Shown here: one piece after another, positions 29,001 through 41,000 of the stretch
Layout of the letters: each line of letters starts with the position of its first letter
How positions within the stretch are numbered: the stretch's first letter is position 1
Assembly: GCA_944474755.1 (NCBI GenBank)
Contig: OX104120.1
Coordinates: 43,070,067-43,134,066 of the forward strand
Origin: Limnoperna fortunei
Taxonomy: Eukaryota; Mollusca; Bivalvia; Mytilida; Modiolidae
Length of the DNA: 64,000 nucleotides
Reading direction: 5' to 3'
The notes under the pieces: model-generated
Databases searched by the model: none
Told to the model about the DNA's origin: nothing
Seen by the model: the letters and a program-made list of their open reading frames with translations, nothing else
Translations under genes and position numbers: made by a program

Positions 29001-32000
29001 CACTTTTATAACATTTTCCATAAAAAATATGCAGGCATGTTGACATTCAACCTTCTTCAATTACATCATTAGGTCTTCAAATAATTGACACATGATTTCT
29101 AACTCCGTGCATGTCCGATTCTTATAGATTTTACACTACAATAGAATCTGTTGAATGATCAATTATATAAAACAAACATAAAATAAAGACATCTGAGTAA
29201 CGAGGTTTAAAAATGTCACTACCTTTCTGCAACAAATACTTTCATTACAAATTTCTGCAGTTACAACATATGCCTTGTACGATTGCAGTGTTTATCGCGG
29301 CAATACTGTGAAGTCCATGAATAGACGGTTGTGCAGTCATTTCGGTCACAGAACGTTCGCGGACAATTATCACTAAAAAAATTGATTGCCGCGTCCATGT
29401 TTTTTCGCGGACTTTGCGGAATCCATCTTGGCCGCAGTGTATGTTTTAACCAAGCTTGTAATCCTATAATTATTAATTGCCAATTCATGTCTAGTTTTCA
29501 GTAGAATCAGAGTGAGTGAGCCAACACTATGATTATACATACACCTACCTAACCGCACAAGTTTAAACTTTGAAAGGGAATTTTACAGCTTAGTGTAAAA
29601 TTATGACCGGTCCAAGGAAACTGTTCAGAGAAACATAAATATATAGAATAACCAACGAGGTGAGTTAATATTCTGGTAAAATATTTTGGTCTCTTAATGG
29701 GTAGGGAAAGGAAAGGATTATGTAATTTTCTTAATGTATTAGCCTCATTTCCAATGCTTTTATGTTTTACTTACAAACTCTCCAGTACTATCTTGATATA
29801 GAGTCCAATTTCCTAAGGGGTCATCTGTGTAATAAATCCGGAATGCTGTCACCCAGTTTGGTTCATCACACTGACCTTGTAGATAGAACTTGGTAAATTG
29901 GTACGGATCCTCCATGTCAACCTGTATATACTGGTTACCATCATTAATACCTGCTTTCCATCCACAGGCAAAATTGTTCACAGCTAAAACAGAAATTTAA
30001 CATATTTACTCTATTAAACTGGATTTGGATTTGTATAGAATAGGTTACAAGGTGCTGTTTCTGTAATTTATTTGCTATATTGTAGTCAATTTTTATTTGC
30101 CAAGGTACAAATAGTACCTAACATTCGTTTATAGGATATATTTTCCTTATTAAATGGATGTTTGCTATGTGTTGCAAGTAGTGTGGCACTCTCTAAACAC
30201 ATCACCCACTGTGGTCTGCGGTCAGGCTTTTGGTATTAGGACCTAACAACCCCCCCCCCCACCAACGAGACAGCATCCCTTATCTGCCACCTTGTCAGCC
30301 CTGTGGATTGAGCACTGTGAATCCGAATAGTATGGTCACAGCATTAATAAGTAAATAACATGAAATGTCATAATTTTACAAAACAGTAATAAACAGATTA
30401 TTTACGGTTTTTGAAACTTGGTGCATTTTCTTGTCATTTCATCTTACGGCTGTCTGCCTTCGATGATATAGGGATGAAAGAAAATGCATCTTGTTTCAAT
30501 AAACATATCTGAACTATTACAGCATAAACTTAAAAATTTCAAAAGCTAATAAGGAATAGTGTATTTAGGTATGTATTGTTTTTAATATCCTGCCAAATTG
30601 CACTCTAGGTGTCAGTAGAGTTAATGTTGCTCATAAAATTTTTGTGTTCTTCTCAGACTGTTGTTTACCAGTTTCTACCATAAAATTTTGGCCAAAATTA
30701 AGAATTTTTTATTACAACTTGGTATTTTCTGCTTCTGCTCTCAGATAAATTTTACTGTGGAATTAATTCTTACGGTCATTATCTGTCAGATTAAGTCTCG
30801 CTCGCCCTGGCTGACTCAGATCATTAAGATATGAGGATGCTGTGATAAGCTCATCTCGAACAATGCCATTGGATATTCCAATAAAATCATCACATTCTAG
30901 AAAAGAAGAAAACCATTAAGTGTGTTCTGTTGAACTGAAGACAAAGCTGGATTTCAGCTTTATAAATTTATTTTGATTAACATGATTAATACTATATCAA
31001 ATATTTAGAACTAAGGACCTGTAAGAATGATATACAATCGATATGTTAGGACCTTATACATTTTGTCATACTTCCATTGTTATTTGAAAATAACATGGCA
31101 AAATTGTAACTATCCATTGCTTCATAAGGCTAAAACATTTTTCAACAGTTTTAACTCGATATAATTAAATAAAATTGATTATCAAGACATAAAATTTCTA
31201 GCACTTTTGGAATATTACCAGGTCTTTTCCAAAAACATATGTAAGAACCTAGTAATCTTTTAAGCCAAACAAGCAAGTATCATACATAACTAAGTAGAGT
31301 AGTAAAAAAAGGCACTGATATGCAAATGAGAAACATGAAAAATAACAGGAAAAATACATACTAAAATCAACAATCCAGTAACCAGGTATTCTAAGATAAA
31401 ATTGTCCATAGTCGCCTGTGGTATTAATTACAAAGGTTATATTTGTCCTGTCAAAAAGTTCATCTATCAGGCACGTGTTGCTAAGATTTACAGTGACGTT
31501 AAACACACTTCCGTGAGGGGGATTTCCCAGATCGATAACAACAACCTCAACAGTCACATTAGTACTTCCATTATAAACTTGTTCTCGGATAGCCAGAGCT
31601 TTACTATAATCTAAAGATGGACTGATAACAAATAAAAATAAACAAATTAAAGCAATAACATAAACAATTTTTTTATTAATTTTTATGAGTTTGTTTCTTT
31701 GTTTGAAAGTTGTTTAATGACACTTTTAGCAATTTTTCAGCTATATCATGGTGTAGTTTTTATTGGGGAGGAAGGTGGAGTATCCGGAGAAAACCTCCAA
31801 CCTTCGACATGAAAACTTGCAATCTTTTTCAATTAAGATTGGAGTGAAGTACTCCCTTGCTGCAGAGTGGGGTAATACGGTACACAGGCTTTACTCTACA
31901 TATGGTACCATATTTCGTAATATTTTGTTTCACAATTATCAGGTTTATTTCTTAGTTTTTTGCTGTTTCTGTTATAAAGTATTCAAGAACAAGATTTATT

Positions 32001-35000
32001 TTGTTGTTGCATTAGAATTAATAATTTCTATTCAGAGGGTATCACCATCCCAGTAATCATATTGATTTTTTAAGAATATTGATTTTTTCCGTGATATAGT
32101 AATTGTCTAAATTTACAATTATAAAATTTCCAAATCTGTTTAAATTAAGGTTTTACTTTTCAAAAGAAGTAGCTCTTTAACATCTTAATTATTTAGATTG
32201 TAAATATTTCAGTTTTGGGCGCCACTGATGAGTCTTGATTAGACGAAGTGCACCTGTCATAGTAAATTAAACAAACTTACCTTTCCAAAATCACTTTGGA
32301 TACATGAAACTGGAACTCCTTATTGATTCCACTATCTGCATCAGAAGCACTCATCACAAGCAATGGGTCTGGTTGTAGAAGCGGCCGCTTTGTTGTGAAA
32401 TACTGTTCCTCTGTAATGTTCATTATCGGACAATTGTCATTCACGTCCACAATGGCAACCTGTGAAAATGGCAAAAAGAAATTTAGCTACAGTTGTAATA
32501 TTTGTTTATTTACAACGTGATGGTACGAGGCCATGGATTTTATGTTGAATTATTTTTATATGTCTATTTTGTATTGTTTTTATATGTTTGAATGGTTTTT
32601 AATGCCACTTTTCGCAATTTTTTAGGCATATCATGGCATCCAGTTTTTATTGCAAGAGGAAGAGTACTAGAAGAAAATCCAAGACCTGTGGTAAGAAAAC
32701 TGGCAATCCTTGTCAATTAAAATTGGAGTTGAGTGCACCCTGATCGCACTCAGACTCAAGCCTGCAAGCTCAGTGATGACCGACCACATGATCAATGACG
32801 AACTGCCTTATGAACTTGGCCACTGAGGCCCCCTTTCATGCTGTATCCCAAGTGGAATGACTAAAAGACAAAAATGATGGCTGTTTACTTTGTGTTTTCC
32901 AGCTGGTCATAATTGAGTAAATGAATAAATTAATCTATGAATCAATATAAATTAGGCAAGCCAAAATGGTTAATGGCAAAACTTTTTACAAATGGAACAA
33001 AATACTTATACTTTCATTATTTTGGTTTGGGGTTTTTTTTTCGTTGGTCAGCATCATAGCAACTAGAAAAATTTATACATGCAAAAACAAGTTTCATGAA
33101 TATTAATATTATAACAGAACATGTAAAGATGTTAAAAAACCTTTTATTATGTTGGGATGGAGATTAAACAGTTTGGACTTTTGTAACACAGTCAAATCTG
33201 CCTTATTGATCACTTCCCTTCAGCACTAACTTGTCTTAATTGATCACCTTAATTAGTTCCCTTTGCAGAGAACCAGATACTCCTGCTTCCTTCAACCATT
33301 AAAAAACTGGATGCTATGATACAGCTGAAAAATTGCTAAAAGTGGCATTAAACAACATTTAAACAAACAAAAATTACCTTCACAACCAGTGATCCTGTTT
33401 TGGTAGCCTTAGTATCGATGACCCTGAAGACCAAGTTATAAGACTGTGCCACCTCATAATCAAGCATCGTTGCTAGGGTCAACAGGACTTGAGAAGTTGT
33501 AACTGTAAATGTCTCTGTTGCAGTGTTCACAGGGTCTGGAGTCTTGGTTGAACCAGTGCATGCTACGAATAAAACCAATATGATCAACGATTCCCTTTCA
33601 CAATTAATCAAATTCTTGTACAATGATAACTTCTTTTAAGTGAAATTAATTGAATAATTTGTTGTAAGAACATTAATTGGTTGCATGTAATACAGTTATA
33701 CATATTATTTACATTTTTAAGGAGCATAATATTTATAAAACTGATTGGTGCTAATTTTTGTAACTCATCTTTGTGATATTGTGAAAACTTTTGATATTAA
33801 TTTCATAAAAATCTGACAAGAAATTTAAGCATAATCGTGCATTGTTATGACTGAAAATATTAACAATATTAACATAAACATACCAACATACTGGAGGCTT
33901 GTACCTGTCACATTGACAAAACTGTATGTAGGTGGCACTGTAGTAGTTCCAGCATTCAGATTGGCAACAGAATTGTCTTTGAAAGTAAAATGACGAGCTT
34001 CATTGCCTATCAATAGTAAAGAAAGAAAGTCTAAAGAACTGGGGGAAACTAGAGCAGTTAATCCTCCAAAATCCCAGCTATTACTTATTACACCACACAT
34101 AATAACTAAATAATTAAAGGCTGGACTTTACTGTGAAAACATGTACAGTAAATCCAGAATGTTATCACATCCATGAAAAATCAAACTGCATCATCCTCCT
34201 TGTGATAAAATTTCTCTTCATATGCAATCTTTGTTACTATAGGCGAATTCTGCACCAAAAATAAACTGAAATCATGTTAAGTCATATTTCTACTCAATCC
34301 AAACATGAAATTTTACGAGAAATGAAATATAGTGTTGATATCACAAAAGAGACGTGTAAATGCATGCTAGATGAATATAGCTCAATTTTATCTGTAAAAC
34401 TTTTTATACATCAAATATGAAGATTCTAGGACAGAGTCAAACCTTTATAAAGTTCAATGTTATAAGGTGGTCCACTGGTAAACATATCCCACAATGAGAA
34501 CTGGCCAATCAAACCATTGATAATCAAATCTTCTGAAGCTGTAAATTTATAATGCATGGGCTCGTCATCTCCATCATGGTTGGTGAGGTAGACATTCTGC
34601 AGGTCAATAAGTAGTTCCGACGAACATCCAGCCCGCTCGACATGAAATATTTCAAATAAATAGGAATCACCAATCTACAAAAACAAGACAACAAAGAAAA
34701 GACACAAACAGTTACCGGTTGACCCAGCGAAATATCACATGTCACGTGACAGCTTCTAAGCGAATCAAAATAAAGATTTCTATATGAGTATATAATATAA
34801 GGATATCTCAACTGGCTAAAAATAGGTACCAGGCTGTCTCATAAGTGAGAAATAACACTGCGGAAATAGAAAGAACTTGAATATAATTGGGTAAATATTT
34901 ACCTGATAGCAAGCTAAATGTCTCTGATTTGATAAGAATGGTTAATAACTATCAACACACAGGTTTAGCTACCAGTTTTTTCATATATCACCGATTAAAA

Positions 35001-38000
35001 TAATAATAAAATAAAGACTTTTCAGATTTGATCATTAAGGGGATGCAGGACGCCATCTGCCATCTTTTGTGAAAATTTCAAAATAGATAGAACATTTATA
35101 GTGAATTTAATAATGATTTCTTTCATTATTAACTCTTAATTTCCATAAAATATAAAACAATAACGAAATTCTTATACCTATATTATTACATGTACTTCAA
35201 TTTATTAATGGTTGAATTTAATTTTTTTTACATAAATGAGTTCAGTATTGGCAAAATAATAAAAATTAAATGTTTAACTAGGGAGGTAATTTTAACCAAA
35301 AAATACAATTTTTACTTTTTGACTAGTTTTTTCCCAATAAACAAAAATTTAACTCAGAAACCCATATTTTTCTTTCTATCACTTAAATGTATACCAGTTG
35401 CTTGACATTATATAAAAAATTCAGAAAATTTCATTTGACAGAATTTTTGTAATATTTTATTTTAGGTTATTTTTATCCTCTTCTCTGTGCAATCTATTAG
35501 AAAATTTATAATTTAAATTTTAAATTTTTAAGTTTTTAAAATTTAAATTCTCAGTGCTCAACCTCTGGAAAATAAGCTCTGAAACCACTATTTTTTATTT
35601 TGAATAATGATAACTTGTATAAAAAACTATCTATGTGGCCAATTTAAAGAAAATTCATTAACAAATTATTTTCAGTGAAAGTGTCCTGCATCCCTTTAAG
35701 GGAGTACGAGTCTGAGAATTTTGTAATTAGAATGGTTCAAATTGGCTCAGAATATAAAGATAAGATACTAAATGAAATGTTTTCATGTTTATTTAAGACA
35801 TCCATGTAAAAAAAATAATGTTACAATACAGTAAGCAAAGGGAGGTAATTCTTCCTATTTTCATCCACAAAAAAACTGTATCTTGAGGTCAAATTCTCCC
35901 AAAGAAATATAATACCAAAATGAAAACCATTATACACCTACAAACCGCAATATAAGTACTTTTCTAGCAAAAGAAGGACAAATAAGATTTTTGAAGGAAA
36001 ATGAAAATATACAGCGCCACCTACACAGAGGATTTTTGATAAAATTTACACTTTTAATGGTATAAAGGGGGGTACAAAATGTGAAATTGTAATTAAAATT
36101 AAAAAGTGCAACTTATTTCTTGAAAAGGAGTATCTTGCATGCTTAAAAATCATAACTTGAAAAAAAACCATGTTGGATTAAGAAAATTAACCCAATTTGT
36201 ATTCATCAAAAACAGGATTTTTGATAAAAATCAAACTTTTAACGACATAACGGGGGGTAAAAAAAGTGAAATTGTAATTAAAACCAAAAAGTGCAACTTA
36301 TTTCTTGAAAAGGAGTATCTTGCATGCTTAAAAATCATAACTTGAAAAAAAACCATGTTGGATTAAGAAAATTAACCCAATTTGTATTCATCAAAAACAG
36401 GATTTTTGATAAAAATCAAACTTTTAACGACATAACGGGGGGTAAAAAAAGTGAAATTGTAATTAAAACCAAAAAGTGCAACTTATTTCTTGAAAAGGAG
36501 TATCTTGCATGCTTAAAAATCATAACTTGAAAAAAAACCATGTTGGATTAAGAAAATTAACCCAATTTGTATTCATCAAAAACAGGATTTTTGATAAAAA
36601 TCAAACTTTTAACGACATAACGGGGGGTAAAAAAAGTGAAATTGTAATTAAAAACAAAAAGTGCAACTTATTTCTTGAAAAGGAGTATCTTGCATGCTTA
36701 AAAATCATAACTTGAAAAAAAAACATGTTGGATTAAGAAAATTAACCCAATTTTTATTCTAAACAAGATTGCTACATGTACACGTAGTTAATGTACCCCG
36801 CCGCCTCATTAAAGTAGAATATTTACTAAAATTTGTCAAATAAAAATGGTGTTGCAATAATATCAACTACATATCATGACAAATAATCCTCCAAAATTTA
36901 ATTAAAATCTGTTGAGCAGTCTCAGAGGAGTTGCGTCCACAAAAGTGTGACAGACGGACAGAGACCATTACTAGGTCCCTGATGCTTGACACGATTTTCA
37001 AGAAACCACAAAACGATTGTTGTTTGCATGCAAGTTTGTTTCAAATTGGCTTATTGAATTCAGAGAAGATATTTATAATGCATTTCCCCTTCAATCTTAA
37101 AAGGGGAATGCCCAAGGACTACTATGGCCAAGTTTCTTTCCAACTGGTCAATCAGTTTCAGAAGAGAAGTATTTAAACTTAGGTACACACAAGTTTACAG
37201 ATTTTCTTCAAAATTTCAGGGTAGGTTGATTTTTCCATGCATGCTGATCATTTTTACCCATGTCAGTTTATTTTATATCAGTAATGGAATTATGTTGTAA
37301 ACCAAAAACTGCAAATTTACCCCTATGAACTATTTTTAGCAACAGCAGCCATATTGTTTGGACCACAGACTAATCAGATACAATTATGGGTGATGATTCA
37401 AGCCAAGTTTGGTTAGTTTTCAGCGGAAAAGATCTTTGAAATTTTTTACGGAGGACATACTGACACCAAGTGATTTTATTTTTTAAATTCGGCAAACATG
37501 AAGTAGTTTTCATGGTAGAACTAATATTTCTCTATTTAACTTTAATTATTGTAACAGTAGTTAATAAAGAATTTGTACTCTATAATATTCAGGAGGACAG
37601 TAAAGCAAAAGACAACTTGTAAGTGCATCTTTAGCTTCTCAATCAAACTTCTGGGCTCAATTTTTTGAAATATTCAAATAAAGCGTCAACAATTTTTTTT
37701 TATTTTGTCACTCGCACTTTTCCATTCTCATCCTGCTCTTTCAAAATGTCTTCAATCCCCTGACGTGAATCTCTCTCAAAAGAAAGTTTCAAATGAGCCA
37801 TTGACATTCCACTGGATGCAATTAAGTTTGCTGTTCTCAAGGTGATCACTTTCTTCTGTGTAAGAGGTGTCAGAGAAGCCAAAAGTTTCTTTGTTCTTTG
37901 GACGTGATCATATCTGTTCAAAGCCGAGTTGAATGTGAATGATGATGACTGCTTTGCATCTGTTGATGGATCAAGATGGAAATAAAGACGACCTAAGGCC

Positions 38001-41000
38001 ACAACATCCTCTAAAGAATTATGGCCATCATATGATTCCTTTAGTAGCGATTGATACAGATTTGACTGTGAATAAGAGTTAAGCCCTGGAACTAAAGATT
38101 TGAACAGCTGAAGTGTATCCACAAATCCAATAATTGAATGCGAAAACTTGTCCATCAAATCACAGTTGTTCAAAGCACGGAATAGTATAGGTATATCATA
38201 TACTTTGATGTTGTGCCCAATGATTATTGGCTTCTTATTTTTGGATAAAAAGTTCATAAAATCCTCAAGACCCTTCTTTATTTTTACAGGTTTGACTTCT
38301 TTATCATGGCAAAACATCTTGTTCCCTTCAACTTTAATGCCTGTGATTTCCTGTGCTTTTGGTGTTACAGGTTTCTTTGGCAGGACATATGTGTTAAACA
38401 CATCTTTTTCTCCTTTGGCCGAAATCTGAGTGATGTGTGAGTCTCTGGCTAAAATGAAAAAAACAACATATTGATACATTTTATAAAAATCTAATCAAAT
38501 ATTTTTATTGGGCATAGCACAGTAGTACAAGTGATTTGTAATCCAAGTTAAAACATAAAGAAAAGAAATAAAATGTTATTTCAAACAAGAAATCTATGAT
38601 CTACTCCTAAGGGTAGTGCTAAATAAAAAATAGAAGTCATAATTAAATACTGTCTATCTTTAGAATAATCCAATACTCATTCAAAAAAAAAAAATCATGG
38701 GGAAACGCCCACTTCTTACAGGAAGTGACACCATTAAAGCTTATTTTTGTATCGTTTTGAATTGATTTTATAATTTATTTATAAGGCATGACTGTAATAT
38801 TTTTTTTTCATTGGGGTATTATACAATGTGCGGAAAACATTTATTCATACCCCAATGAAAAAAATAATTATAAGTCATTATTTAAATAACTTATTAATGG
38901 GAGATACACCCATTGTAATATGCAAATTCCGAGTTTTTGAAAAGATATTTAGCATGTCAGACATTAGAACTGAAAACCTCAAAATGTTTGTCAGTCCAGT
39001 CTAATTTATGTCAGTCCTTTATATAGCTTTTACACCAAAATTCCAAATTTTGTGTCAGACTATATAGCTAAGGCCTGACACTTTTCCTGCTGTTGTTTCT
39101 TGTGCTTTTCTTGTGATTTGTGTTTTAACATTTTTTTGTTTCATACATGTTTTATGTTTTTCTGTACCCCTTTACCATCTTCATCTTAACCAACCTCAGA
39201 GAAATGCTGGTCAGATTCATTTATACATGCCATGAATCATACACTTCTCATTTTCAATGTTAACACTAGGGAATTGAGAATTTTCAACCTAATATTAATA
39301 TTAAATATATGTAATTGTTCTTCTTCCAGTTGAGTTTTTCAAATATTGTCCTATAGGATTTTTTTCCTAACAGTTGTAAATAATTTATAGTATAGCAGAG
39401 ACAAATGGGATGGACATTGGACAATATTTCAGTTCCACTTCATGAACAATGGAGTGTACAGTGATCTAGTTACATGTATTCTGGCAATTCTGGGTATGGC
39501 CATGGGGTCTCTTAAAAAACATACTGATTACTGTTCATGTAGCCTATACTGTAAGTCTAGGGGTAAATTTACTTTTTAACTGGCTTGAAAAATGTACAAT
39601 TTTTCTGTGAAAGTGGTAAAAAGGTCGACTCCCGGTCAATTGCCACTACATGGATTACTGTAGCAGGGCCACCGTAGCTAGCATACAAGTTTGTGTCTCT
39701 TTCACTTACTCGGCAAAGTTTGACGTGTAGAATATGAGTGCTCTGATTTACTTTGCCGCCACCTCTCCTTCTGTGCTTCTGCAACATTCTTGTATCTTTC
39801 TTTGTATTTCCTGGCTGAAAATCCGCCTTTCTTAAACCGGCCCATGTTTCGTCTGCAGCGATTCCCGCGATTTGTTTACTTTGCCGTAAAATGGCGCGTC
39901 ACTGTCAAACTGTCGTAATCGTAAATAACTCGTTAATAATTTGTATTCAAATCAATTTAAATTAATACGAATTCATTACTATATCATTTATGTTACAATT
40001 ATTGTTTTATTTTGATTAAAATTTACTAATTGATATTTTATTGATTTACTACATAAGAGCGGATCTACCGTAGCAAAATGCTGAGACTCGTACTCCCTTA
40101 ATTCCTGTCAATTATTATAGTTCCTAATGATAAATCTTAGTTAACAAATATAACAAAAATGTATACCTGTAAATCTAAGGCAAATGAAGTAGCCAGGGGA
40201 GATAAGCCAGTACATACAGCATCAACTACTGTTCCTTCAAATGCTGTAATATTACCTCCACCTAAAAGGATTATTTATAAAATGGTTTAAGTACAAATAT
40301 ACAACTTATAATACAACAACATAATGGCCAATGCCAGTGACAACAATCAAACAAGTGTGGACTGTGAGCACGCTCACAAAGGGATACCCCCCGCTTCGCT
40401 TTCAAGTCCAATTATCTCCCCTGAATAATATCCGACAGCAACCAAAATTCTTCATGCACATCTACATATAATGTACTTCCTTCATGTAAAGTTTCATAAA
40501 AATCTGTCAAACTGTTTAGGAGGAGTTGCGCTTACAAGGTCTCCCACTGAATACTATATTTAAAAAGTCTATGTCCAATTATCTGCCCTGAATAATATCC
40601 GACAGCCACGAAAATTCTTCATGCACATCTACATATCATGTACTTCCTTCAGGTAAAGTTTCATCAAAATCTGTCAGGCGGTTTAGGAGGAAAAGCGCTT
40701 ACAAGGGAAGTGGACAGACGGACAGACAGACAGGGTGATTCCTATTTCCCCCCCCCCCCCAAACAAGTTTGCGGGGGGTATAAAAACAGCGGACAATACA
40801 TTAGTTGAGTGTCAACAGAGACACTGCTGACATGAGTGAAAAAACATTTAAAATATATCTTGGCTATACTGTATTAAAGAATATACAAGTCCGCAGACAA
40901 AAATGATAAATGGGAACTGAAGTCTTAACTACCAGGTAATCCCAGGAGCCTGTAATCGCTCACCTGGAATCCAAATGACTTCAACTATATTAAAATTTTT

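Larger units (their letters stand above)
35700..40097. mobile_element. TTAA-flanked inverted-repeat element carrying an exonuclease gene
   Basis: The left end begins GGGAGTACGAGTCTGAG at 35700. The right end, read inward, begins GGGAGTACGAGTCTCAG from 40097. The 24-bp ends match at 22 positions. TTAA flanks both sides (35696-35699 and 40098-40101). TTAA targets are typical of piggyBac and Kolobok elements; the GGG ends do not decide between them. No transposase is present, so it would be non-autonomous. Its cargo is the minus-strand exonuclease gene, a 185-bp tandem array and a strong hairpin. Confidence 0.8.

Noticed and set aside
36139..36715. Three successive 68-residue open frames of nearly identical sequence
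   Set aside because: They are produced by the 185-bp tandem unit. Successive frames overlap out of phase and hold no domain.
38449..39700. Short stretch near 39090 that translates to ...ETTAGK on the minus strand, considered as the missing exonuclease motif I
   Set aside because: No aspartate two residues before the E, no fitting splice borders, and the reading frame is closed soon after.
39888..39900. AAAATGGCGCG upstream of exonuclease exon 1 as a YY1/E2F-like promoter site
   Set aside because: One short match is too weak to call without transcript start data.
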